Part shown: positions 44,796-53,948 of the stretch, in pieces
Numbering within the stretch: position 1 is the stretch's first letter
How the letters are laid out: each line of letters starts with the position of its first letter
Source of the DNA: Arthonia radiata
Lineage: Eukaryota; Ascomycota; Arthoniomycetes; Arthoniales; Arthoniaceae
Direction of reading: 5' to 3'
Assembly: GCA_002989075.1 (NCBI GenBank)
Contig: PSQN01000014.1
Coordinates: 62,001-126,000, forward strand
DNA: 64,000 nucleotides
Notes under the pieces: generated by a model
The model's input: only the letters and a program-made list of their open reading frames with translations
What the model was told of the DNA's origin: nothing
Databases searched by the model: none
Made by a program: the position numbers and the translations under genes

Positions 44796-46439
44796 CTACG
44801 TACACGTCTGCCCATGCAGGCCACTTTCCTTAACATTGCGACAAGTCGTCTCTACAGCTGTACCATTCGTCAAAGCGGTCACACTGTAGTTTTCATAGCT
44901 AATGTTGAAGCACGGATGCCGCGCGGAACACGTGATCTGGTTGCCGATCTGCGACCGGTTGCTGTATCCCGTGAAGTTCACGAAAGAGACATCAGATACC
45001 AACATGTTCGAAGTGCCAGTGAAGCTGCCGTTGTTGCCACTATCCTGGCTGATGGCGGTGGCGAGGCTCGGCCCATGCAAGACGAAGTTGCTGAACAGAA
45101 TGTTTGACACGGACCCCCAGCCGCCGCCTCTGGGTAGGCCCGCGCTTTCGTAGGATGATTGGGGAGCAAGCTCACCGATCCACGTCTTGATGTAGGCACC
45201 GTTCTCCATGTCTTCGTTGTACTAGGGAGAAAGTGTCAGCACAGTTTCTTCCGAAGGTCGTTCAGGTTTCAAACAAAGCGTCTGGGAGCAGCGCCAGCGC
45301 GCTAGCAGTCCGACAAAGGTTGGGAGGCAACAGAAGGGAATGCCTGGAGACTCTAAGACTTACCTAGAAACAAGATGTCAGCGCAGCCGCTTCTGTTGTG
45401 CGCTCAGTTTTCAACCCAAGTCTTTTGGGGCAACGCCAGCGCGCTAGTTGCCTGACAAAATTTTTTGCGGCAACAGAATGAAATGTGAGGATGCTCTGAG
45501 ACTTACCATCTCGATAGTGACGTTGTCCACGCAGACATTAGCGACTGAGCTATCCTCAAGGTATTGGCCGAGAGAACCGATTGCCATGCCATTACCTCCG
45601 CGGCAAAGGGCGTTCTTGACGATCACGTTATAGCTGCGCGGCTTGATGGCAATGCAATCCTGAACAAAGATCAGCTTGTTCGTCACCAGGAGTCTTGGAA
45701 TTCACCTACATCGCCGCCTTGGTAAGTGAAGTTCTCTAAACGGATATTGTTCGCATCCATTGTGTCTGTGCTGTCAGCAAGATGGTCTGTTCGGTCAGGA
45801 GCGCTCTAGCTTACCAAAGCCGTCCGTGTTCTGCACCCAATTCTGGCCGTATGGTACCTGCGTGGCTGTTGCGTTCACATACATGTTACTGAACGACATG
45901 TCCGTGCCGTTCATGATGTTGATTGACCACAGCTGGGGCTGCTTTACAAAGAAGTCGTCGACGGTCACATCGCTCACATTCCAGAAAACAAACGGCATTG
46001 GTCTGCCTGGCTGTGTCTTGCCGGCTTCTGCGGTATACCATGTATCGCCGTTGCCATCGATGCCACCGGTTCCATAGCCATTGATGTGGATGCCGTCGCC
46101 TGTCAAAACAAAGCCTGCGGCATGATTCTGGAACGCAATCGGGTAAGAGTTGTTGCGCCAGTAGTCCAGGTCCGTCGAGTATACCCAGGTGCCACGCCAC
46201 TCGATTGTCACGTCGTCGACTACCGGGTTGAGCCTCGAGGCAATGTTGTAGGATCTACCTTCTGGGAAGACAATCGTGCCGCCATTGTTGCATCGTGCGA
46301 AGGCGTCGAGTATCTGAGGGACGTCGTCTGCCCCGTTGCCCAAAGGTTCAACGGTGCATGTGTCGCTTGCTTGTCGGCTCTCAACCACTGCAGCTTTCGT
46401 GACTACTACGCAGAGCAATGCGGACCACCAACCATGCAT
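44796..46439 (-). CDS. Secreted GH28 pectinase (exopolygalacturonase / rhamnogalacturonan-hydrolase type)
   Basis: Exons 45815-46439, 45710-45765, 45507-45659 and 44796-45221 give 419 residues with a signal peptide at the start (WWSALLCVVVTKAAVV). The GH28 parallel beta-helix motifs appear after splicing: NTDGFD (204-209), GGDDC (225-229, two catalytic Asp), GGNGMAIGSLGQY (248-260) and YIKTW (288-292). The usual GHG catalytic-loop His is replaced by Asn, as in some exo-acting members; this affects the likely mechanism or substrate. The enzyme should cleave galacturonate-containing pectin chains outside the cell. Two 49-50 nt introns are ordinary. The last two introns are introner-like elements joined with no exon between. 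It diverges from the GH78 rhamnosidase gene. Confidence 0.9.
45222..45363 (-). mobile_element. Introner-like element B (142-nt intron)
   Basis: This element of the GH28 gene begins GTAAGTCTTAGAGTCTCC and ends GTGCTGACACTTTCTCCCTAG on the minus strand. It shares CTAGCGCGCTGGCG with copy C and CTTTGTTTG with copy A. Its 5' splice site starts on the base right after the 3' end of copy C. Confidence 0.82.
45364..45506 (-). mobile_element. Introner-like element C (143-nt intron)
   Basis: This begins GTAAGTCTCAGAGCATCC after the codon ATG and ends GCGCTGACATCTTGTTTCTAG. A GTTGCC...GGCAAC inverted repeat with a 16-nt loop could form a hairpin. Its acceptor AG directly touches the GTAAGT of copy B, leaving a zero-length exon. 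Confidence 0.82.
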
Positions 46440-46931
46440 CGTCGAAGTCCGTGATCAATTTAGTGATACCAAGAGTTTGTCGATATTCAGAAGATGTTGG
46501 ACGCTTTGGAAAGCATCTTCCCCAGGTCAAAGCCCTCTTCCGACGCCAACGGCATGTCATTTCTCCCCACACGGTTCCCCAAGGCTAAGACAGCCGCATT
46601 TTCTCCACAGTGCGCTAATGCGGACCTAAGTAAGTACCACGCAGATCATCAATTCTTTGATGCTTGCTTCTCACAATGAGCTTCCCAGAAAGGCTAGTAT
46701 CGCCGGGTTGAAGGTCGCCGAGATGCCAAAGACATGTAGTCGATGGGAGCATGACTGCTCGCAAGGTCCGTAGGAGGCTTACTATTCTCTGAGAGTGAAA
46801 GAGTCGATGTTGGAGTCGCAAGATGTCGATGCGCTGCCTTCAGAGATCCTTCGGACAACGCCGCCGTGAAGAGTCGTGAGGACGCTATTTGCACAGGATC
46901 ATTTGTCACGTTCCAGGTTAGAAAGACTATC
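46440..46931. promoter_or_regulatory. Shared divergent promoter of GH28 and GH78 genes
   Basis: 492 bp lie between the two diverging start codons of secreted pectin-acting enzymes, which suggests joint control, for example by pectin-degradation regulators. I could not assign specific sites. Confidence 0.5.
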
Positions 46932-49019
46932 ATGGCATTTATCGCCGTCTGGCTTGTCTCCTTTGTCAGTCTCGTCAGTGGGCAGTGTTGGCAAGACGTG
47001 TCCTGCACCGGCCCGACAGAAGCAGCATTTCGGGGGCCTTGGGATGACAACATCTACGCATCGTCAACGAGGACAGTGTCTCCGACACAGATCCTCACGT
47101 GGCCTGATCTCACCGTCGAGCCCAACAATGATGTTCAGATCATCACCGGCAATGGCACGCTGCTGACCTTCGACTTCGGGAAGGAGGTCGGCGGTCTCAT
47201 CTCTCTCGACTGGAACAGCACTACCACCGGGACGCTGGGCATCGCCTTCAGCGAAGCCAAGAACTACGTCGGCTACTTCTCTGATTCTTCCAACGGCAAG
47301 TTTCAAGGACCAGACGGCTACCTCTCAGCCCCCCTCACACCAGGCAGCGGGACGTACGACATGCCAATGGCTCAGCTGCGTGGAGGCTTTCGATACCTGA
47401 CCGTCTTCCTGCTGACCAACGACGCCGCTGCCTTGCCTTCGGTTTCCATCAGCAACGTCATCATGACCCTCAACTTTCAGCCAACCTGGCCCAACCTCCG
47501 CGCCTACTCCGGCTACTTTCACTCCTCATCCGAGCTCCTCAATCGAATCTGGTACGCTGGCGCCTATACTTTGCAATCGAACATGGTCCCAACGAACACC
47601 GGCCGCCAAGTCCCCTTTTTGACCTCCGGCTGGGCGAACAACGCCTCGATGGGCCCCGGCGACACCACTATCGTTGACGGAGCGAAGCGAGACCGCGCTG
47701 TCTGGCCCGGTGACATGGGTGTTGCAGTGCCCTCTGCGTTCGTGAGCATAGGTGATCTTGAGTCGATACGAAACGCCCTGCAAGTGATGTATGACACGCA
47801 AAACAAGACGACGGGCGCGTTCGCGGAGTCTGGCCCGCCCTTGAGCCAGCTGGGAAGCGACACCTATCATATATGGAGTATGATCGGGACGTACAACTAC
47901 GTCTTGTATACCAATGACACAGCGTGGCTTCGGCAGAACTGGGTGGGGTACCAACAAGCCATGAGTTTCATTCTGGGTAAGGTGCAGCCGGATGGTGGGC
48001 TGTTGAATGTGACTGGACTGAGAGATTGGGCGCGGAAAGGCCAGGGTGGGACGAATACAGAGGCGAATATGATTCTTTATCGGACACTTATCACGGGATC
48101 GTCTCTCGTCGGTTGGCTTCCTGGCGCTGACGCTGCGCTCGCGGCGGATTGGACTGGGCGGGCGACTTCACTCGCCACGGCTGTTCAGAGTCAGTTGTAT
48201 GACTCCGCATACGGCGCCTTCCGCGACAACACCACCGCGCTCGGCTCGTTGATCCACCCTCAAGACGCCAACAGCCTTTCACTCCTCTTCTTGCAAATTC
48301 CCAACGTCCAGACCACGTCCATCGCCTCTGTGCTCGAGCGGAACTGGACGCCTTTCGGCCCAGTCACACCAGAGCTTCCCAATAACATCTCGCCGTTCAT
48401 TTCCTCCTTCGAGCTGCAAGGCCGTCTCAACGTCAACGACACAGCCGGTGCGATGAAATTGCTGCAGGACACCTGGGGCTTCATCGTGAACAACCCCAAC
48501 TCGACTGAGTCAACACTGCTGGAAGGCTACCTCGCGAACGGAAGCTTTGGATATCGAAATTACCAGGGTTATGCCTACGATGAGAGCTACGTCAGTCACG
48601 CGCATGGCTGGAGCAGCGGACCGACATCAGCGTTGACGAATTACGTGCTTGGGCTCGATGTAACCAGTCCAGCAGGCAGTAACTGGAGTCTGGCGCCAAG
48701 AGTAAGTGGAAGTGGATTGAATTTTGCAGAAGGCGGGTTTTCGACGGGGTTGGGCAAGTTCCAGGCTGCGTGGAATGTGACGGACAAAGTGCTGGAGATG
48801 AGCTGGAGTATGCCTGATGAGACAGCAGGGACGCTGACAGTGCCGATGGATGGTGTTAGCTGTGGTAATGCAAAGGTGATGGTGGCGTCCGGCGGTGCGG
48901 AAGGTAAGGAGGTGAAAGAGGGCGATGAGGGTGTTACTATTGGCGACACCGCCTTTGGTGGGAAGTGGCTGAGCTTGATGGTCGCAGGGGGGCCAGGAGG
49001 TGCAAACGTGTCGTGCTAA
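46932..49019 (+). CDS. Secreted alpha-L-rhamnosidase, glycoside hydrolase family 78-like
   Basis: A single exon encodes 695 residues with signal peptide MAFIAVWLVSFVSLVSGQC. The start is the ATG at the hydrophobic core; upstream open codons lack an ATG. The (alpha/alpha)6-barrel part shows RNRIW-like SELLNRIWYAGAYTLQSNM, DGAKRDRAVWPGDMGVAV (the acidic cluster used by GH78 enzymes) and DTYHIWSMIGTYNYVLYTND. It ends with a beta-sandwich part (SHAHGWSSGPTSALTNYVLG, GTLTVPMDG). These enzymes remove terminal alpha-L-rhamnose from rhamnogalacturonan I side chains or flavonoid glycosides. Many N-x-S/T sites fit secretion. Its divergent partner is a GH28 pectinase, which supports a role in pectin breakdown. 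No introns, unlike its neighbours. Confidence 0.9.
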   Translation: MAFIAVWLVSFVSLVSGQCWQDVSCTGPTEAAFRGPWDDNIYASSTRTVSPTQILTWPDLTVEPNNDVQIITGNGTLLTFDFGKEVGGLISLDWNSTTTGTLGIAFSEAKNYVGYFSDSSNGKFQGPDGYLSAPLTPGSGTYDMPMAQLRGGFRYLTVFLLTNDAAALPSVSISNVIMTLNFQPTWPNLRAYSGYFHSSSELLNRIWYAGAYTLQSNMVPTNTGRQVPFLTSGWANNASMGPGDTTIVDGAKRDRAVWPGDMGVAVPSAFVSIGDLESIRNALQVMYDTQNKTTGAFAESGPPLSQLGSDTYHIWSMIGTYNYVLYTNDTAWLRQNWVGYQQAMSFILGKVQPDGGLLNVTGLRDWARKGQGGTNTEANMILYRTLITGSSLVGWLPGADAALAADWTGRATSLATAVQSQLYDSAYGAFRDNTTALGSLIHPQDANSLSLLFLQIPNVQTTSIASVLERNWTPFGPVTPELPNNISPFISSFELQGRLNVNDTAGAMKLLQDTWGFIVNNPNSTESTLLEGYLANGSFGYRNYQGYAYDESYVSHAHGWSSGPTSALTNYVLGLDVTSPAGSNWSLAPRVSGSGLNFAEGGFSTGLGKFQAAWNVTDKVLEMSWSMPDETAGTLTVPMDGVSCGNAKVMVASGGAEGKEVKEGDEGVTIGDTAFGGKWLSLMVAGGPGGANVSC

Positions 49020-49889
49020 TCTATAGGTTCATACAGCATCGCTCCCAGCTGAGATAGAGCCATGTCACTTGCCTATTAATAAGACTAAGCAGAAGACTTA
49101 CCGTCCTCGCTCTTTCGAACTTCGTGGAGACGGATCCTCCACGAAAGCTCGCCTTTAGCTCAACTAGAAGTACGTCGGCTTGCTTGTGAGCCGACGTGCT
49201 GATAATATGTGATGGGACAGCTGGTCGCACAGCTGTCTCGCAGCTGGAAAAGGGCGTAAAGCCGAAGTCGGCGGCGTACAGTACCACAGATGAAAGAAGC
49301 GGACGCAGAAAGTCAGCAGCTGGTCCTACACTTACTGATGACCGTGTCATCCATGATCACCTCAACACACATTTGGGCCAATCTTTAGGAGGTCGTGTCC
49401 GGAGGTCAGTCTGAGGCGAATTCCAGACGTCGCCGAATCCTCCACAAATCTTAGGAATGCCAATACTTGTTCGTTCTGGGGCATTATCTATGCTGGATTT
49501 CTCGACGGCTAATTCCCTTGTCACAGAGAGTACAGGTATGACTTAGAGAAACAAAGAAAGCTCGCTCAGTACAGAGCTCGGCTGTAATGTCGTTAGTAAT
49601 CATGCACGAAGTAGATGTTGACTGCAGCCCCATTGCATGTACGAGCGTAAATGCTAGTAAGGTAATAGTTTTCACCGTTACGAGCGAAGGTAATAATAGC
49701 AAAGACATTTGATCGGGGCTAGCAACGCTCTTTTGGAAGGCTTCACATTCATTGTTGGAGCGGGGATACAATGCATAGTATAGCAATGACTCTGACCTTT
49801 CTATTTCGAAGTATTTGTCGTGTCAATCTGTTTCAATGAAGCGGCTCGTCAAAATTCACTTCTATTGCACGTGCAAAAAAATTGGCTTC
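49020..49889. other. Convergent intergenic region
   Basis: About 870 bp between the GH78 end and the small minus-strand gene end. No gene is recognised. Confidence 0.45.
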
Positions 49890-50219
49890 TCATGCATCAG
49901 ACGCATCCGACACTTTGTGTCCCCCCAACTCCAGCTTCTGTTTGGCTTCCTCGGCAAGTTTACCGTACCAATGAACGTAGCCTTCATGTTCCGTCTTGTT
50001 CCTTGCAGTCTCTTCTTTCGTAAAGTCGCCTTGTTTCTTGGGTTTCGGGTCGGCACCTGCTTCATCGTTGGCGCGCTGGACCCTCTTTTGGTAGTAACTG
50101 TGCCGTCCTGTGAACATTTCGTGAAGATATTGTAGGTGCGTCGGGGCTTCTGTGTCTTTGATAACCTGGGAATGATAGTCGTAGTCACCCTTGCCGTGGA
50201 GTACGGTGCTGTCGGTCAT
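49890..50219 (-). CDS. Small conserved-looking hydrophilic protein
   Basis: A single exon encodes 109 residues starting at MTDSTVLHGKGDYDYHSQVIKD. The sequence is charged and lacks membrane segments (FTGRHSYYQKRVQRAN, KKQGDFTKEETARNKTEHEGYVHWYGKLAEEAKQ), with a likely helix in the C-terminal half. No family name is recalled. Upstream codons to 50405 are open but lower in quality, so the start at 50219 is preferred. The balanced, non-repetitive composition and Tyr-rich N-terminus argue for a real gene. Function unknown. Confidence 0.6.
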   Translation of the reverse strand: MTDSTVLHGKGDYDYHSQVIKDTEAPTHLQYLHEMFTGRHSYYQKRVQRANDEAGADPKPKKQGDFTKEETARNKTEHEGYVHWYGKLAEEAKQKLELGGHKVSDASDA

Positions 50220-51085
50220 GGTAGATGGCGTATTGGTGGCACCCGGATATGCAAGGATAGGAACGAGTCGACGATGCAGCGACTTCAATAGAGGTTGAAA
50301 TCTAAGGGTTGCATCAATAGAACAGATCGTGAGGAGACACGAAGAATGAGATGACGGATAGCTTTTCGCTTCAGATAGGGGCATTCGAAGTACACGTGTT
50401 TCCACGGCTTGGTCCCCGAAACAGCGCGACCAGTGAGGTCAATGCAATGAAACGATCTGTAGTGGAACGAAACTCCATTGGAGATGTTTCACGGGATCTA
50501 TAATCGTGGTCGCGTAATTCTACTTATTCTATCAAACCTACCAATATACTGCTTTATCGGGTAATATATCCGTTGATGGTAGAATAAATGCAACCATGGC
50601 CTAAGTGAAGTGGGACGAAATCATGGCCGAGTCAGTGAAATTCCACTCCATGGACATCACTGCCAGTGTAGAGTAGAGCTACCTCTCGCTTGTTCCTGGT
50701 GTAGAGGTTTACGAGAGTAGCGACTTGCCCGCGACTGAGCTACTAGAGTAGTTGCTGGACTGAGAGACATTCGAGCTCCACCGCTGTATAGCCGTGTGTG
50801 TTCTTTTCGACATGGCCTGTGTACTGTTGTACAGCGACCGCTACAAGTAGCAGCTCGTGCTACTACTTGTATAGGAATGATAAATAGTGGCCTTGTAATT
50901 CAGGCGCCCAGCGTTTGACAGCCGACGAATCTCACTAACCTCTTTCGTCGTCACTGCTGGATCCATCTGCAGAAAGATTTCGAGACATCGTCCAACGTCA
51001 AGCCCGCCTCTTCCTCAAGCCAGTCCTTACTGTCGAGTTGACAGTTGCGCATCAACCTATCCACTAACATCAATCAATACCGGTA
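50220..51085. promoter_or_regulatory. Divergent upstream region (small protein / TIM17)
   Basis: About 870 bp, partly AT-rich, between diverging starts. Repeated short gtagag/ctactag strings around 50670-50870 are seen, but no known site is recognised. Confidence 0.4.
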
Positions 51086-51798
51086 ATGGATCACACGAGG
51101 GACCCTTGTCCCTGGGTAGCTCTCAACGATTTTGGCGGCGCGTTCTGCATGGGAGTGAGTCTCCACGTTCGCATTGTATCACCGCCTCGCTGACATACGT
51201 ACAGGCAATCGGCGGCGCATTATGGCATGGAGTCAAAGGTCAGCAACCACGTATCCCACACTCTCTAGCAACCATACCGGACGAGTCCTTCGACCCCTTC
51301 CGCCACCACCACAGCTTGGCTATTGCCTCAACAGGGTCCCCAAACGCTCCGCGCCAGGGCTGTACTAACATACTAAAGGCTTCAGAAATAGTCCACATGG
51401 CGAGCGACGAATAGGCATGATCACAGCTGTCAAAGCGCGCGCACCTGTATTAGGCGGCAACTTTGGTGTATGGGGAGGCCTCTTCAGCACATTCGATTGC
51501 GCTGTGAAAGGCATACGGAAGAAGGAGGACCCATACAATGCCAGTACGTTTGGAGAGCGTCGATTCAAAATCAGAGAATGCAGCGCTGACACCCGCAACA
51601 GTCACAGCAGGCTTCCTCACAGGAGGCTCGCTGGCGATAAGAGGCGGCTTCAAGGCTGCGCGAAACTCCGCCATCGGTTGTGGAATCCTTCTCGCAGTTA
51701 TCGAAGGCGTCGGTATTGGATTCCAGCGGATGTTTGCTGGTAACACCAAGCTTGAGGCGCCTTTGCCGCCATCACAAGGACAAGCAGCGATGGCATAA
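51086..51798 (+). CDS. TIM17: Mitochondrial inner membrane translocase subunit Tim17
   Basis: Exons 51086-51154, 51205-51238, 51379-51543 and 51602-51798 give 154 residues, the usual Tim17 length. Family features are the N-terminus [27 protein letters not shown], then WHGVKGFRNSP, the [14 protein letters not shown] helix and the signature [23 protein letters not shown]. Four hydrophobic helices span the inner membrane. Tim17 is a core part of the TIM23 complex that imports presequence proteins. The two conserved Cys of the intermembrane-space side (CPW and FDC) can be seen. Introns are 50, 140 and 58 nt; the 140-nt one (51239-51378) has a classical TACTAACATACTAAAG end and no introner signature. 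Confidence 0.96.
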
Positions 51799-52029
51799 CC
51801 GGGCAGCTCCTTCGCTTCGCCTGTCTGTACAACACTTTGGTATTTTGACATCTATTTAGCGGCATGGCGACGGTGCACGGCGTTGGGGAAAGAGACACAG
51901 CTCGAAAGAGGCTGTGGTGCAAGACCATGAGTATGCGGGTGGCATTTCGACCCAGGCAGAAGAATCACACGACTTCACTCAAACGAACAATTGCAGCAGG
52001 CTTGAGCTTGCGCTCCGCCACGTTTATCT

Positions 52030-53572
52030 CTACTGCGCTGCTTTCAGCGCATTCTCGATCTCCTCCGCGATCATCTCAACGCCCACAGTCCCCTCCTGGC
52101 ATGGCACCCAGTGACCAGCTCTTTCTATCCACCTCACTTTCACCATTCCCTTGCTCCATTCTTCGATGCCGTCTACCATTACCCTCCAGTCTAGTGCCGG
52201 ATCTTTCCTGCCCCAGATAATTGTCACCCGTCTCTTCACTTCACCTAGAAGCGAGAGGTCAGCACGGCTTGTTCCAGAGAGTGTTCACACCTCGGCCATT
52301 CATGTTCCAGACTGAGGCAATGCCAGCGCGACGGATGTCAAACACTGCTCCGCAGGCAACATGATCGAATTTGTGGATACTTTGAGACTCACCATCTGTT
52401 TCGCCACTTCCCGCTCTCGGCCTGTCCATCTCCTCGCACATCTCCTTCGCACGTCCTTCCATTCTCCACGTCTCATCCGCTAACCCATCACGATAATACC
52501 GCACGCTTTCCGTCTCCGCATTACCCCATCCTGCTCTACTCGTCACCCGTTGTTTGACGTCGCTACTATAGACCCTAATCCCTCCATTTTCAGCTTGCAC
52601 GCTCTCCGCCAGCGCACTCCCCTTGGAGACCTCTCCAGGACCCAACGATACCGCTAAATGCTCGGCAATCGTCTCCTCATTCCTGTCATCGTGAGCTGGG
52701 CCCAAACCCGGTAGGGCACCCGGTCCCCTGCCTGTAATCGCAAGCTGCGCCACAGATCGCAAAAAGAACCGTTGACCAGACCAAAATGTGAACGACACAA
52801 TAGATGGCAGTCTAAAAACGAAAATATAGTAGCTCTTCGCCAGCTGAGCCAACACCGGTCCCAACTGCCGCCACGCCGCACTCACCTCGAGCCTCTTCAG
52901 GTGCAGGACGCCTGAGTGTGCCCTCCGCTGCACGTTCCATGAAGCAAAGGCGGAAATCGGTCCATTGATCAAGATGAAGCTGTCAGCCACCGCGGGGGCT
53001 TCGACCGCGAGGCGTCCTACGATTGCGGCGCCCCAGTCATGGCTCACTAGTAAGACCTTACCATCACGATGGGTGTACCGCTGGCGCAGGAGATAGATGA
53101 GCTCGACGATCGTGTCGAGGACGGAGGTGGCGCTGTATGATGATAGACCGTCGGAGCCGCCGAAGCCAGGGAGATCAGGCGCTACTAAAGTGGCGTGAAG
53201 AGATGGGTTGGCGGTGAGGAGGGCTCTCCACGTCTTGAGCCAAAGATGACCGGAGTCAGGCCAGCCGTGCAGGAAGATGATGAGATCCTTTTTGCCGCTT
53301 GCATTGACGGGCGTGCTTGAAACGGATGGTTGGGTGGTTAGATAGTGTATTGCTGTGCCCGCTTGAAGGCGGATGAAGTTGTGATGAGCGTGACGAGACT
53401 CCATGAGCGGTATCGGCTTTGACAAGTCCCACAAGGTGTTTCGATACGAAGCGAGTAATGCGTAGAAGCGCTTCGTTGGTGGAGAAAAGACGTGGCCGTC
53501 TAGCGTTGCTCGCAGGGAAAGGACCAGGGCGAGCACGGTGCCGTAGCCTGTTGCCAGCGCCTGGAGGAGCAT
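52030..53572 (-). CDS. Epoxide-hydrolase-like alpha/beta hydrolase
   Basis: Exons 52393-53572 and 52030-52244 give 464 residues. A hydrophobic N-terminal segment (ALATGYGTVLALVLSLRATL) could anchor it in a membrane. The oxyanion motif HGWPDSG (102-108) and the nucleophile Asp179 in LLVSHDWGAAIVG mark the epoxide-hydrolase/haloalkane-dehalogenase branch. The second exon supplies the acid and base: the Asp in IIWGRKDPALDWR and the His in RAGHWVPCQEG. This gives a complete Asp-His-acid set. The likely role is epoxide opening; the natural substrate is unknown. The long insert between lid and C-terminus (residues about 270-390) is low in conservation-like features. The intron 52245-52392 is an introner-like element. 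Confidence 0.88.
52245..52392 (-). mobile_element. Introner-like element D (148-nt intron)
   Basis: The phase-1 intron of the epoxide-hydrolase-like gene begins GTGAGTCTCAAAGTATCC and ends GTGCTGACCTCTCGCTTCTAG. It shares ATGTTGCCT and CGCGCTGGC with the GH28 copies and has GCTGAC 19 nt from the acceptor end. It is the most diverged of the four full-length-type copies. Confidence 0.75.
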
Positions 53573-53948
53573 GTCGAGCGTTTTGAGATTGTTTTCAGAG
53601 CGTCGATGTGCTATCCGTGGCCCTCTCCAACCTGCACTGTAGTCTTACAATTTTTAGCGGTTATTGGTTGCCGGACATTGCTACCTTCACGCAGTCCCAG
53701 AGGTAAATGCAATGGAGGCCACGGAGCCGAGTGTGGTAACGACCAAGTCTATGCACTTGCTCTCTCGCTGACCATACTCAACGGTGAAGTTGGCAGATGA
53801 TATTTCAGAGGTTATGACAAAGCCATCATTGCTCCAAGCGATTTGGAAAGGTCTTGTACGAGCGTGACTCAGTAGCACATATGTAGCACACGATAGGCTA
53901 ATTCTTCTATGTTCAAATTCTATGATGATGTTCATAAACGGTCGTAAT
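53573..53948. other. Intergenic
   Basis: About 380 bp between two minus-strand genes; promoter of the hydrolase gene and 3' flank of the LMBR1 gene. Nothing else is seen. Confidence 0.4.

Noticed and set aside
30000-49000. Secondary-metabolite gene cluster around the O-methyltransferase and reductase
   Set aside because: No polyketide synthase, peptide synthetase, terpene synthase or cluster regulator is present. The genes are separated by carbohydrate-active and unrelated genes.
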